This document shows positions 27,096 to 35,516 of a DNA stretch of 64,000 nucleotides, in pieces. Position 1 is the first letter of the stretch. The number at the start of each line of letters is the position of its first letter. A program made the translations under genes and the position numbers. This DNA is from Rhodocyclaceae bacterium (GTDB lineage: Bacteria; Pseudomonadota; Gammaproteobacteria; Burkholderiales; Rhodocyclaceae): NCBI GenBank assembly GCA_016704145.1, contig JADJAS010000007.1:992001-1056000 (forward strand), written 5' to 3'. The notes beneath the pieces are model-generated. The model was given only the letters and a program-made list of their open reading frames with translations, was not told the origin of the DNA and ran no database searches.

Positions 27096-27932
27096 TCAAA
27101 GGTCTCCGCGATGCCAGCTGAAGCGCTTGATCAAGAGGGCGCAAACGGTATCCAGCACATAGCCGATGATGCCGATCGTCAGCACCATCGCCGTCAGGTG
27201 GTCGTAGGCAAGCGTCTCCCGGGCGTCCTTGATCGCGTAGCCAAGGCCCGAGGTCACTCCGAGCAACTCGGCGGGGACGAGAACAACCCAAGCAACACCC
27301 AGCGCAAGACGAATGCCGGTAAAGATGTCGAAGCTGATTGCCGGAAGAATGATCTGGGTCAGCATCTGCAACGGCTTGGCGCCCAGGTTGCGGGCAACCT
27401 TGAACCAGGCCGGGTCGACTTTCGCCAAGCCGGCCGCCGTCTGATACATCACGGGCCACACGGAAGCGAATGCAACCAGGAAGATGATCGAATGATCCCA
27501 GGCGGAAAATACCAGGACGGTGATCGGCATCCAGGAAAGCGGGCTGATCATGCGCAGGAACTGGAACGGCGAGTCCGTCAGCTTGCGGAACCAGCTCACG
27601 CGCCCCATGAGGATGCCGATCGGTATGCCAATCGCAATGGCAATCAGCAGTCCCGTGCCCAGACGATAGCCGCTCGCATACGTCGCGTTCTGCAACTTCC
27701 CCATGCTCCAAAGTTCGGGAAAGGCCTGCAACGTCGGCCACAACCCGAAGCCGGCGAAATTCGCCGTCTTCGGGTTGGCGGCGATCAGGTGGCCGCCGAT
27801 CGCCCACAGGATGGCGAGGATGACCAGGCCAACCGTGAAGTTGATCGCGCCGCGGGATACCATGCGCACTGCTCGGATACCCGCGCCGGCGCCACCAACA
27901 CCGGCGGTAGCCACGGTGCCACCTTGACTCAT
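27096..27932 (-). CDS. ABC transporter permease, first of a tandem pair (NrtB/TauC/SsuC family)
   Basis: About 278 residues. Six hydrophobic segments with EAA loop ARNLGAKPLQMLTQIILPAI. It overlaps the binding-protein stop by four bases (ATGA) and is followed by its paralogue. The family transports nitrate, taurine, sulfonates, cyanate and similar small anions; context in the thiocyanate operon favours thiocyanate or cyanate. Confidence 0.87.
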   Translation of the reverse strand: MSQGGTVATAGVGGAGAGIRAVRMVSRGAINFTVGLVILAILWAIGGHLIAANPKTANFAGFGLWPTLQAFPELWSMGKLQNATYASGYRLGTGLLIAIAIGIPIGILMGRVSWFRKLTDSPFQFLRMISPLSWMPITVLVFSAWDHSIIFLVAFASVWPVMYQTAAGLAKVDPAWFKVARNLGAKPLQMLTQIILPAISFDIFTGIRLALGVAWVVLVPAELLGVTSGLGYAIKDARETLAYDHLTAMVLTIGIIGYVLDTVCALLIKRFSWHRGDL

Positions 27933-29263
27933 AGGTCGACGGTTTCCACCCGGACGAAGGGATCGCCGGATTTCGGCACGCTCTGGTCATTCTTCCACTT
28001 CGGATTGGCCTCCAGCGCCTTCTTGATGAACGTGTAGTTGACCAGATCATTGGCGACGAACTTGGCGTCCAGCTTGTCCAGGAAGGCCGCATCGCCGGTG
28101 ATCACCGTCTTCTTGAGATCCGTCACCACCAGTTCCGTCGCGGATGGATACGGCCACCCCTGGAAGTTGATGCGCTCCATGCCCCAGTCCTTGTGCTTGA
28201 TCGCGTTGGCGTTGCCCGGATAGGGAATGTCGTAGAGCATCATGGCGCGGGTGACGACTTCCTTCGGGAAGGGCAGATAACCCTTGCCGTCCTTGGACAG
28301 CATCTCGGCCATGGCCTGACGGTTCTCGACGAGGTGGATCTGGGCCGCAACGAGCGCGTTATGCACGGCCTGCGCCCACGGCGCGCGCGCCGGATCGACG
28401 GTGTCCTGCTCATGCATCACCACCACGCAGCAGGGATGGCCCTTCCAGACATCACCGGTCATGCGCAGCATCTTGGCGCCGGCACGCACTTCGCCCAGGG
28501 CATTGAACGGCTCGGCGACGCAGTAGCCGTCGATCGACTTCGCCGCCAGCGCCGGAGGCATGTCGGGCGGGTTGAGCACGATGAAGTTGCACTCGTTCGG
28601 CGCCAGCTTGGCATCCTGCGGCCTGATCACCGGCGTGATGCCGGCGTCGCGCATGATCTTCTGCGAGATGATGTTATGGATCGAGTACCAGAACGGCACG
28701 GCAAACTGCTTGCCGCCGAAGTCCTTTGGCGAGTTGATGCCACTGTCCTTGCCGACGACAATGCCTGAACCGTTGGTATGGTTCCAGGCCGTGATCTTCA
28801 CCGGGAACTTGTTGTTGTAGCGCATCCAGATCGGCACCGGAATCAGCAGGTGGGCGAGATTGACACGATGCGACGAGAAAGCTTCGACCAGCGGCGACCA
28901 GCCGCGGACCATGGTCGGCGGCACCGAATCCAGGCCTTCCTTCTTGAAAAAACCCATTTCATGTGCGACCAGCAGCGCACAAGCATCGGTGATCGGCAGG
29001 TAGCCGATGCGCACCGTGGGATCCCATTTCTTGTCTTGGGCGAAAGCCCCCGACGTCGGCATCAGGCCCGCCAGGGCGGCCAATCCTCCCCACTTCAGCA
29101 ACTCGCGCCGATTGACCGCGGTGCCGAGAACGCTGCTGAACAACGGGTCGTACTCAATCACCAGATTCGGATCATTGATGCCGTCGCCATGCTTCCGATA
29201 ATCCTTGTGCGCCTCATCGTCTTGCTTCTGCCTGCCGGCAAGTGAATCGCAAAGTATGCACAT
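27929..29263 (-). CDS. NrtA/CmpA-family substrate-binding protein with Tat signal
   Basis: About 444 residues. The twin-arginine segment NRRELLKWGGLAALAGL starts only near residue 50; before it lies MCILCDSLAGRQKQDDEAH, an unusual leader with CxxC. The mature domain has VRIGYLPITDACALLVAHEM and GYCVAEPFNALGEVR, typical of the nitrate/bicarbonate/cyanate binding family. I chose ATG 29263 because an AGGAGGAGAACGACC site precedes it. Expected to be exported folded, possibly with a cofactor or metal. Co-translated with the permeases. Confidence 0.86.
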   Translation of the reverse strand: MCILCDSLAGRQKQDDEAHKDYRKHGDGINDPNLVIEYDPLFSSVLGTAVNRRELLKWGGLAALAGLMPTSGAFAQDKKWDPTVRIGYLPITDACALLVAHEMGFFKKEGLDSVPPTMVRGWSPLVEAFSSHRVNLAHLLIPVPIWMRYNNKFPVKITAWNHTNGSGIVVGKDSGINSPKDFGGKQFAVPFWYSIHNIISQKIMRDAGITPVIRPQDAKLAPNECNFIVLNPPDMPPALAAKSIDGYCVAEPFNALGEVRAGAKMLRMTGDVWKGHPCCVVVMHEQDTVDPARAPWAQAVHNALVAAQIHLVENRQAMAEMLSKDGKGYLPFPKEVVTRAMMLYDIPYPGNANAIKHKDWGMERINFQGWPYPSATELVVTDLKKTVITGDAAFLDKLDAKFVANDLVNYTFIKKALEANPKWKNDQSVPKSGDPFVRVETVDL

Positions 29264-29313
29264 GGTCGTTCTCCTCCTGTTGTGGTTCGTGGTTGTACTT
29301 CTGCTCACGCATG

Positions 29314-30129
29314 CTATGCGTCGATAATGACTTCCTCCTGCTTGGCTTCCTCAGTGAAAGGCGTGCCGGCGACTTGGGCCGCGGCGTGGAACTCGTCCAT
29401 GAGCCGCGCGCGCATCGCTTGCACGGCAGCATCCTGCCGTGTCCGTGGATCCGGCAGGTTGACCTCGATTTCCGTGACAATCTTGCCCGGTGATCCGGCC
29501 ATGATGACCGCCCTATCCGCCATCAACACCGCCTCGTCGATGTCGTGCGTGACGATGATCAGGTTGAAGCCCAGGCGCTTGGCGATCGAGCGGACATCCC
29601 GCTGCAGCGACGCGCGCGTGAAGGCGTCCAGCGCCGAGAATGGCTCGTCCAGCAACAGGAGTTCCGGCTCCATCACGAGCGAGCGAGCCAGGGCGACGCG
29701 CTGTTGCTGGCCGCCCGACAGGTCCTGGACACTCACGTCGGCGTAGTCCTGGAGCTCAACAAGGCGCAGTGCCTCGGCGACCCGCTCCGCCTTGTCTTTC
29801 TCGGGCCAACGGGCGAACTTGAGACCGACACCGACGTTCTGCGCGACCTTCATCCAGGGATAGAGGTGGGGAGCCTGGAACATCATGACCCAGCGCGAGG
29901 ATGGGCCATCCACTTTCTTGCCGTCGAACTCGATGATGCCTTCGGTGGGTCGGTTCAAGCCGGCGATGATGTGCAGCAAGGTGGACTTGCCACAGCCCGA
30001 GCGCCCGATGATAGCCAGCGCTTCACCCTTGCGGGCCTCGAGCCGGAGATTGCTGAACGTCGGGTTGCCGCGCGAACTGTAGCGGTAGCCAAGCCCCTGG
30101 ATATTGATACTTACACCGCGAATGGACAC
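29314..30129 (-). CDS. ABC transporter ATP-binding protein (NrtD/SsuB/TauB family)
   Basis: About 271 residues. Walker A GRSGCGKST, signature LSGGQQQRVALARSL, Walker B LLLLDEPFSALD, and the H-loop IVTHDIDEA. Energises the two permeases encoded downstream. The C-terminus carries an extra acidic tail (EEAKQEEVIIDA). A 188-bp gap upstream, to the P15K-like gene, could hold an internal promoter, but I see no convincing one. Confidence 0.9.
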   Translation of the reverse strand: MSIRGVSINIQGLGYRYSSRGNPTFSNLRLEARKGEALAIIGRSGCGKSTLLHIIAGLNRPTEGIIEFDGKKVDGPSSRWVMMFQAPHLYPWMKVAQNVGVGLKFARWPEKDKAERVAEALRLVELQDYADVSVQDLSGGQQQRVALARSLVMEPELLLLDEPFSALDAFTRASLQRDVRSIAKRLGFNLIIVTHDIDEAVLMADRAVIMAGSPGKIVTEIEVNLPDPRTRQDAAVQAMRARLMDEFHAAAQVAGTPFTEEAKQEEVIIDA

Positions 30130-30317
30130 TTATCTTCTCTCCGTCGGCCGAGGGACAAACCAACCCGCGTCCGCACCATCATCGATGTGCGCCACGTAGG
30201 GTATACCCACCGCAACTCACCACCAGATCCGCCCACCGCCAAGGCGACCATCGACGATTCGGGTCGCCTGGCCGCGGTCAAGGGCGACGGCACTCCCACC
30301 GGAATGCCGTCCGGCTG

Positions 30318-30779
30318 CTAATCGGCAGCAAGCCTTTCATGTACCTGCTTCATCCGCGCCGCCAAGTCTTCCTCCTTGACCAGGCCACGCTTGATCAGGG
30401 AGTGCACCAGCGCCAGCAGCTGACGCTCCGGATATGGCACATCCTGATACAAGGTTTCGGACAATGCGTCCTCCTCCCATCGGCGCTCGAGAAGGGGAAG
30501 CGGGGGGGCGCCTTCGAGATTCGAGCGTTCGGTGTCGCCGGCCAACCAGCCTTTCTCCACCGCCGCCATCGACGAGCAAGTTCCGGCGGCGAGCACCTCG
30601 CACATGCCGTCAAGGCTGGTCTTCCAGGGGGGGTCCGGATTGGTAACACCGTAGTCGGCGGCCATGTCCGTCCAGACCCGACCGTTTTCCTTGATCTGCT
30701 CGAGAAGCGATACTGGGGTCCAGTTCGCCGCTTCGGCAACGAGATCATCAACCGGTGCTGCTGTATTTAACTCAGCCAT
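30318..30779 (-). CDS. P15K-like thiocyanate hydrolase activator
   Basis: About 153 residues. Sits directly downstream of scnC, where P15K, the protein needed for cobalt incorporation into thiocyanate hydrolase, lies in Thiobacillus thioparus. It shows nitrile-hydratase-accessory-like features (VPYPERQLLALVHSLIKRG, MCEVLAAGTCSSM). The ATG at 30779 with GGAG upstream is preferred over a GTG four codons earlier. Assigned mainly by position and size; activator role is inferred from that family. Confidence 0.65.
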   Translation of the reverse strand: MAELNTAAPVDDLVAEAANWTPVSLLEQIKENGRVWTDMAADYGVTNPDPPWKTSLDGMCEVLAAGTCSSMAAVEKGWLAGDTERSNLEGAPPLPLLERRWEEDALSETLYQDVPYPERQLLALVHSLIKRGLVKEEDLAARMKQVHERLAAD

Positions 30780-30800
30780 GACATTCTCCACGGCAAGGTC

Positions 30801-31502
30801 TCAGTGAGCCGGCTTGGCTGCCTTGTGCACCGGGAACTTGACATTCGAGGTCATGCCAGGCTTGGGCAGCGCCACGCCGATCAGACAATCGCGAGTCACG
30901 ATCTCGGTCAGCTGGTCCTCGGTCCAGCCTTCGGTGCCGGCCGGTCGCACCGGCATAACGATGAAGCGGCACTTCTGGTTCGAATCCTCGACGCGGATCT
31001 CGACGTCCGACGGCAGCACCAGACCGAATTCGGCAAGCACCTGGCGTGGCCAGCGCACAAGGCGACGGCGATAGTTCGGGGTACGGTACCACTCGGGCTG
31101 AAAGCCCAGGATCGGGCGCGGATAACAGGAACACAGCGTGCACACCACGACATGGTGCAGGGTCGGCGTGTCCTCCAGGACGCGAACGTCGGTGTAGTCA
31201 CTCGGCGTGCCGAAGCCCGTCGGATTGAGCAAATCGACACCGACGGCCTTGCACGCGGCGAGCGAGTCGGTCAGGCAAAGCTTCTTGTACGCGGGGTCCA
31301 GCCAGGCCTTGGCCACCATGCGCGCCGCCGGGGTCGGCCCAATATGCTCGGCGAACTCGGTGAACTTGCGGTGATCATCGGCGGTGAACAGCCCCTTCTC
31401 GATGCACAACTCGCGAACCGCGATCTCGAGTGCCTCGAAATCGCTGACTTCGTCGACCATGGGGGCGGGGGGGTTGTGGCCGTGATGGTGATCGTGAGAC
31501 AT
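30801..31502 (-). CDS. scnC: Thiocyanate hydrolase gamma subunit (cobalt-binding)
   Basis: About 233 residues, homologous to the nitrile hydratase alpha subunit. Residues 120-130 read VCTLCSCYPRP: the three cysteines at 121, 124 and 126 form the metal site, and Thr between the first two is the cobalt-type signature (iron types have Ser). The two inner cysteines are post-translationally oxidised in known enzymes. A His-rich N-terminus (MSHDHHHGHN) may help metal delivery. Hydrolyses thiocyanate to carbonyl sulfide and ammonia with ScnA and ScnB. Nitrile hydratase is unlikely, since the beta chain is split. Confidence 0.92.
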   Translation of the reverse strand: MSHDHHHGHNPPAPMVDEVSDFEALEIAVRELCIEKGLFTADDHRKFTEFAEHIGPTPAARMVAKAWLDPAYKKLCLTDSLAACKAVGVDLLNPTGFGTPSDYTDVRVLEDTPTLHHVVVCTLCSCYPRPILGFQPEWYRTPNYRRRLVRWPRQVLAEFGLVLPSDVEIRVEDSNQKCRFIVMPVRPAGTEGWTEDQLTEIVTRDCLIGVALPKPGMTSNVKFPVHKAAKPAH

Positions 31503-31537
31503 CTTGCTATTCCTTTCCGTGTGAGCGCGCAGACCGA

Positions 31538-31903
31538 TTACGCCGGCTCCAGCCAGCGCTCGGAGAATTCCGTCTGCAAAGAATCATTGCCGAAAGTGTC
31601 CGGGTATTCGGGCCAGAGGTCCTTCTGCTTGAAGCGAATGATGTAGAACCACTCGGAATGATCCACATGCCCCCAGGCTTCATCCTCGGGCGCGGGGCTC
31701 TCGTGCGTGATGACCGCGACTTCGCCGATGGCGCCCCGCGTGTAGACCTGGCAGCGGGTATAAAAGATGTCCGGCAGATCCTTGATGCGCACCCGGTCAC
31801 CCACCTTGAACTTGGGCGGACCGCCAGCCGTGCCCTTGAAGCACTGCGGGTCACCCTTGCCGGTGGCGATCTTGGCGTGATGGGTTCTATCGTGCTGGCT
31901 CAT
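31538..31903 (-). CDS. scnA: Thiocyanate hydrolase alpha subunit
   Basis: About 121 residues, corresponding to the C-terminal half of the nitrile hydratase beta subunit. FKVGDRVRIKDLPDIFYTRC and the following YTRGAIGEV are the SH3-like barrel signature. The normal T. thioparus subunit is a few residues longer. It overlaps the scnB end by 17 bp and is followed 35 bp later by scnC, the known scnB-scnA-scnC order. Confidence 0.9.
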   Translation of the reverse strand: MSQHDRTHHAKIATGKGDPQCFKGTAGGPPKFKVGDRVRIKDLPDIFYTRCQVYTRGAIGEVAVITHESPAPEDEAWGHVDHSEWFYIIRFKQKDLWPEYPDTFGNDSLQTEFSERWLEPA

Positions 31904-32327
31904 GGCGCTTTTTCACCTCATCCAGTTTGTTCATCAGTTCAGTCAGGGTGATATGCCCGCCATCGACCAGAATCCGCGCCGCGGCGAGCAACCACCGCCC
32001 GTAGTAGGGCAGGCCGAGGTACTGGGTGGTGCCCAGATCGACGTTCTGCATGCGGCGCCGCTGCTCGGCGCACCAGACACCCCGCCAGGCAAGACACTCG
32101 GTCGTGACGTAGGCCCGATACCCCCATGCCTCCGACTCTTCCTCGGTCCATTCGACCGGCACGTCGACCTCGCCGCCGACGTCATGCGGTGATCGCAAAT
32201 ACGCCCGATACTGTTCGTGCGTGAGATCCGAGGGGTACGGCGCCTTCCCGGTTTGCTGCACTGGCGGCTGAATTTCGGCAACCGCCTTCAAATGCTGCAT
32301 CACTTCTTCTCTGATACTTGCTGACAT
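31887..32327 (-). CDS. scnB: Thiocyanate hydrolase beta subunit
   Basis: About 146 residues, matching the N-terminal half of nitrile hydratase beta: YVTTECLAWRGVWCAEQRRR and YGRWLLAAARILVDGGHITL. The start MSASIREEV at 32327 was preferred to the upstream frame. It is the first gene of the operon. The predicted promoter (-10 at 32531-32536) lies about 200 nt upstream, implying a long leader. Confidence 0.9.
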   Translation of the reverse strand: MSASIREEVMQHLKAVAEIQPPVQQTGKAPYPSDLTHEQYRAYLRSPHDVGGEVDVPVEWTEEESEAWGYRAYVTTECLAWRGVWCAEQRRRMQNVDLGTTQYLGLPYYGRWLLAAARILVDGGHITLTELMNKLDEVKKRHEPAR

Positions 32328-32530
32328 GGCTAGACCTCTCCTCAAATTGGTCCTTGGGTCCGCTTGCACGAAAACCTTCGATTCAGCTTAACATCCACCA
32401 CCGTCGGGCACGCGGCCAGCGCACTTGACGGCCCTCAACGAATCGACCCTCGCCTCGAAAGCCGCCCTGCACCTGGCTCTTCAGCGGGACCCGAACACGG
32501 CAACGCTGCCCACCGATCGTTGATGGCTGG

Positions 32531-32596
32531 ATTGTGTCGGTGTCGATTGCCGTTGTCCAAGACTATTTTCCGATGCGTTCCATAGGAATCGACTAT
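32531..32596 (-). promoter_or_regulatory. CynR-type operator and promoter for scnB
   Basis: Read on the minus strand: ATAG-N7-CTAT (32582-32596), 15 bp, ATAG-N7-CAAC (32552-32566), with TGGACA (32554-32559) as -35 and CACAAT (32531-32536) as -10, spacing 17. The promoter-distal site overlaps the cynR start codon, which would allow autorepression. Two further copies of the same geometry precede cynS and cbiM. Each 15-bp site fits the LysR T-N11-A rule. Confidence 0.82.
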
Positions 32597-33518
32597 GCAA
32601 TCCAAGCTGATATTTCCGCGCTCGATCCGCTATCTCATCGCGGTCGCGGAGCATCACAGCTTCACTCGCGCCGCTGACGCCCTTCATGTTTCCCAGCCCA
32701 CGTTGTCGCAGCAGATCCGCTTGCTGGAGGAGACGCTGGACGTTCAGTTGCTCGACCGATCCGGACGCAACGTGCGGCTCACCGATGCCGGCAGCGTCTA
32801 TCTGCACCATGCCCGGCGAGCCCTGAGCGAATTGGAGGCGGGCACCCGCGCCGTGCACGAGGTGCAGGACCTGACACGCGGCGCGCTGCGTGTCGGCATC
32901 ACCCCCATCACGGAACATCTCACCGCGCCGCTGCTGGAACGCTTCGTGGCGCGCCATCCCGGCATCGCCATGAACGCGCTCGAAATGTCACAGGATGACA
33001 TTGAGACGGCGGTCCTGGACGATCACATCGACGTCGGCATCGTCTTCACCGACGTGCTCGCCTCGGAGGCGCGCTCCGCGGATATCGAGGAACACACGCT
33101 GTTCGTCGAGTCGATCGACCTCGCGGTCGGCCGTGGCCATGCGCTCGCCGAGCGGCAAGCGCCGCTGGCCGGTCACGACTTGGAGCGGCAATCCCTGATA
33201 CTGCTCAATACCAATTTCGCGTTGCGGCGCCATTTCGACCTTTACTGCATCGAGTTCGGCATCAATCCCCGCATCGCCATCGAGACGAATTCGCTCAACA
33301 TGATCGTTCAGACCGTCGGCCTTGGCCACCTGGCGACGGTCTTGCCGCGCACGATCGCCGCCACGCAGGCGGATCTGCATTGGCTGCCGCTGCTGCCCGA
33401 GCTACCGCGTCATACCATCGCGCTGATCACTCACCGGGGCGCCTACAAGAGCGCGGCCAGCTGGGCCTTCGAGGAGATGGCCGAGGAATGGAGCAACACC
33501 CGATCGCCGATCGAGTAG
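32595..33518 (+). CDS. cynR: CynR-like LysR-family regulator
   Basis: About 307 residues. The DNA-binding region HHSFTRAADALHVSQPTLSQ and then LLDRSGRNVRLTDAG resembles E. coli CynR closely, as do the effector-domain segments DLTRGALRVGITP and LGHLATVLPRTIAA. CynR senses cyanate; here thiocyanate or cyanate are both possible effectors. Divergent from scnB, convergent with cynS. Its own start overlaps the operator described at 32582-32596. Confidence 0.88.
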   Translation: MQSKLIFPRSIRYLIAVAEHHSFTRAADALHVSQPTLSQQIRLLEETLDVQLLDRSGRNVRLTDAGSVYLHHARRALSELEAGTRAVHEVQDLTRGALRVGITPITEHLTAPLLERFVARHPGIAMNALEMSQDDIETAVLDDHIDVGIVFTDVLASEARSADIEEHTLFVESIDLAVGRGHALAERQAPLAGHDLERQSLILLNTNFALRRHFDLYCIEFGINPRIAIETNSLNMIVQTVGLGHLATVLPRTIAATQADLHWLPLLPELPRHTIALITHRGAYKSAASWAFEEMAEEWSNTRSPIE

Positions 33519-33533
33519 GAAACCCCGGCCATC

Positions 33534-33553
33534 CCGGCCGTGGCGTCGGCCGG
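33534..33553. terminator. GC hairpin between convergent cynR and cynS
   Basis: Perfect 7-bp stem CCGGCCG/CGGCCGG with a 6-base loop TGGCGT, in the 41-bp gap between the cynR and cynS stops. No T-tract on either side, so an intrinsic terminator is possible but not certain. Confidence 0.4.
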
Positions 33554-33559
33554 CGCGCG

Positions 33560-34003
33560 TCACCAGGACTTGTAGGGCAGGAACTTGCCGTTAAGCTTGA
33601 CGACGACGCGATCGCCCTTCGGATCGGCCTGCCGGTCGATCTCCATCGAGAAGTCGATGGCGCTCATGATGCCGTCGCCGAACTTTTCGTTGATCATCTC
33701 CTTGATGGTCTCGCCATAGACGCCAACGATTTCGTACCAGCGATAGATCAGCGGATCGGTCGGTACCGCCTGCGTCCAGGTCTTGAGCGGGAAGCGCTGC
33801 AAGGCGGCGGTAACGTCCTTGCCCAGGCCGAGCACCTTGACCACGGCTTCGGCGGGCTTCTTGTCCAAGTGATTCATGCCCAGGCAGGCCGAGCAGGCGT
33901 ACTCCGGCGAAAGTCCGGCCGCCTTGGCGATGTCGCTCCACTTCAGGTTCTTCGCGTCCTTGGCCTCTAGGATGGCTTGCTTCATTTCGGCTTTGTTCAT
34001 CAT
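33560..34003 (-). CDS. cynS: Cyanate hydratase (cyanase)
   Basis: About 147 residues. The C-terminal catalytic part has TDPLIYRWYEIVGVYGETIK and NEKFGDGIMSAIDF, containing the Arg, Glu and Ser of the active site; the N-terminal helical domain (SDIAKAAGLSPEYACSACLG) is also typical. Converts cyanate and bicarbonate to ammonia and CO2. ATG 34003 chosen; the upstream TTG at 34015 is weaker. Preceded by its own copy of the shared operator. Confidence 0.95.
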   Translation of the reverse strand: MMNKAEMKQAILEAKDAKNLKWSDIAKAAGLSPEYACSACLGMNHLDKKPAEAVVKVLGLGKDVTAALQRFPLKTWTQAVPTDPLIYRWYEIVGVYGETIKEMINEKFGDGIMSAIDFSMEIDRQADPKGDRVVVKLNGKFLPYKSW

Positions 34004-34083
34004 GGCATGATCCAATTGTCATTGTAGGTTAGGAAAGGTCGCCGCCGGAACGGCGCGCCACCGCTTGGTGCGGCGGCGCAAAA

Positions 34084-34149
34084 ATTCTGGGCGAGCCGAC
34101 CACGCTTGTCTAAGACGATTTTCCGATTCCGGTGATAGGCTTTAACTAT
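34084..34149 (-). promoter_or_regulatory. CynR-type operator and promoter for cynS
   Basis: Minus strand: ATAG-N7-CTAT (34135-34149), 15 bp, ATCG-N7-CAAG (34105-34119); -35 TAGACA (34107-34112), 17 bp, -10 CAGAAT (34084-34089). Same layout as upstream of scnB and cbiM. Predicted leader to the cynS ATG is about 75 nt. Confidence 0.8.
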
Positions 34150-34172
34150 GCGAGACGCACCGCGTCCCGCCG

Positions 34173-34195
34173 AAAGTCAGCCGTCGCGGCGCGCC
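34173..34195 (+). repeat. Dispersed 23-bp repeat over the glcF stop (20/23)
   Basis: Three mismatches; the glcF TGA lies inside the repeat. Confidence 0.68.
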
Positions 34196-35412
34196 GACAG
34201 GGCGTCGTCGAGCAGTTCGATCCAGTGCCCGACCGGCACCGGCGAAGCGGCGGCGAGATGCATCAGGCAGCCGATGTTGGCGGTGGCGATCATCGTCGGC
34301 CGTGACCGCGTCAGCGTGTGCAGCTTCTGCTCGCGCAAGGACTCGGCCAACGCCGGCTGCAGGAGCGAGTAGGTGCCCGCCGAGCCGCAGCACATGAACG
34401 GGTAGTCGACCGGGATCAGGCGGAATTCCGCGCGCTTGAGCAGCCGCTCGACAACGCCATTGAGCCTTTGTCCATGCTGCAGGCTGCACGGCGACTGGAA
34501 GGCGATGCGCCGCGGCGGATCGGCAGGCTGGACGACGAGTTGGCTCGGCCATTCCCGAGCCACCACCTCGGCGATATCCAGGGTCATCGCCGCGACGCGC
34601 GCCGCCTTGTCGTGATACGCGGGATCGTCGCGCAGCAGATGACCGTAATCGCGCAGATGGGCACCACAGCCGCTGGCGGTCATGACGATGGCTTCGGCGC
34701 CGGCCTCGATCTGGGCCCAGCAGGCATCGATGTTGCGCCGCATGAGCTCGCGCGCTTCTTCGACGGCGGCCATGTGATGGCTGATCGCCCCGCAGCAGCC
34801 ACCCTTCGCCGGGATCAGGCGGATACCGAAACGATCGAGCACGCGGGCGGCCGCGGCGTTGATATCCGGCGCCACGCCGGGCTGGACGCAACCCTGCCAG
34901 ACCAGCATGGTCCGGCGATGCGCAGGCGTCGGCCACGCGCCGCCAGTCCGTCGATCCGGAATCTTCGTCCGCCAGGCCGCGGGCAGGAATCGGCGCGCGG
35001 CCTGACCCAGGCGCAACAGCGCGGTGAACCGCTGTCGATGGGGCAGCACCATGCGCAGGCCTCGCCGGATCAGGCGCTCCGCGAGAGGCCTCGGCCAGCG
35101 CTGCTCGACCAGCTCGCGACCGATGTCGAGCAGGCGGCCGAAGCGAACGCCCTCCGGGCAAGTGGTTTCGCAGGCACGACAGGTCAGGCAACGGTCGAGG
35201 TGGTGGCGCGCGTCGGCGGCCGGTTCGACGCCCGCCATCACCTGGCTGATCAGCACGACCCGGCCACGCGGACCATCCCAGGGATCCTTGACCAGACGAA
35301 AAGTCGGGCAAGTGGCCTCGCAGTTGCCGCATTGCACGCAGGCGCGCAGTATGGCGCTCGCCTCCCCGCCCCACGCGGCTCCCTTATAACGTTCGGCCAA
35401 TTCGAATTCCAT
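34177..35412 (-). CDS. glcF: Glycolate oxidase iron-sulfur subunit-like protein
   Basis: About 411 residues. Two 4Fe-4S motifs, CVQCGNCEATCP and CLTCRACETTCPEGV, then two CCG modules (GGCCGAISHH, MCCGSAGTYSLL), the GlcF arrangement. Normally works with GlcD and GlcE, neither of which is in the window, so the partner is elsewhere or it serves another oxidoreductase. The TGA stop falls inside a 20/23 copy of the dispersed repeat (34173-34195). Confidence 0.86.
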   Translation of the reverse strand: MEFELAERYKGAAWGGEASAILRACVQCGNCEATCPTFRLVKDPWDGPRGRVVLISQVMAGVEPAADARHHLDRCLTCRACETTCPEGVRFGRLLDIGRELVEQRWPRPLAERLIRRGLRMVLPHRQRFTALLRLGQAARRFLPAAWRTKIPDRRTGGAWPTPAHRRTMLVWQGCVQPGVAPDINAAAARVLDRFGIRLIPAKGGCCGAISHHMAAVEEARELMRRNIDACWAQIEAGAEAIVMTASGCGAHLRDYGHLLRDDPAYHDKAARVAAMTLDIAEVVAREWPSQLVVQPADPPRRIAFQSPCSLQHGQRLNGVVERLLKRAEFRLIPVDYPFMCCGSAGTYSLLQPALAESLREQKLHTLTRSRPTMIATANIGCLMHLAAASPVPVGHWIELLDDALSARRDG

Positions 35413-35516
35413 GTCACGCCGCTCCTTCGGCCCCTCGGTGGTGGGCGCCGATTATGATCGACGCCCGAGGAAGCTTGCAATGGGCGACTCGCCAGCGCGC
35501 AGGCTCCGGCCCTGAT

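Noticed and set aside
30801..32327. Nitrile hydratase instead of thiocyanate hydrolase
   Set aside because: The beta chain is split into two genes in scnB-scnA order and sizes match thiocyanate hydrolase; no amidase is nearby.
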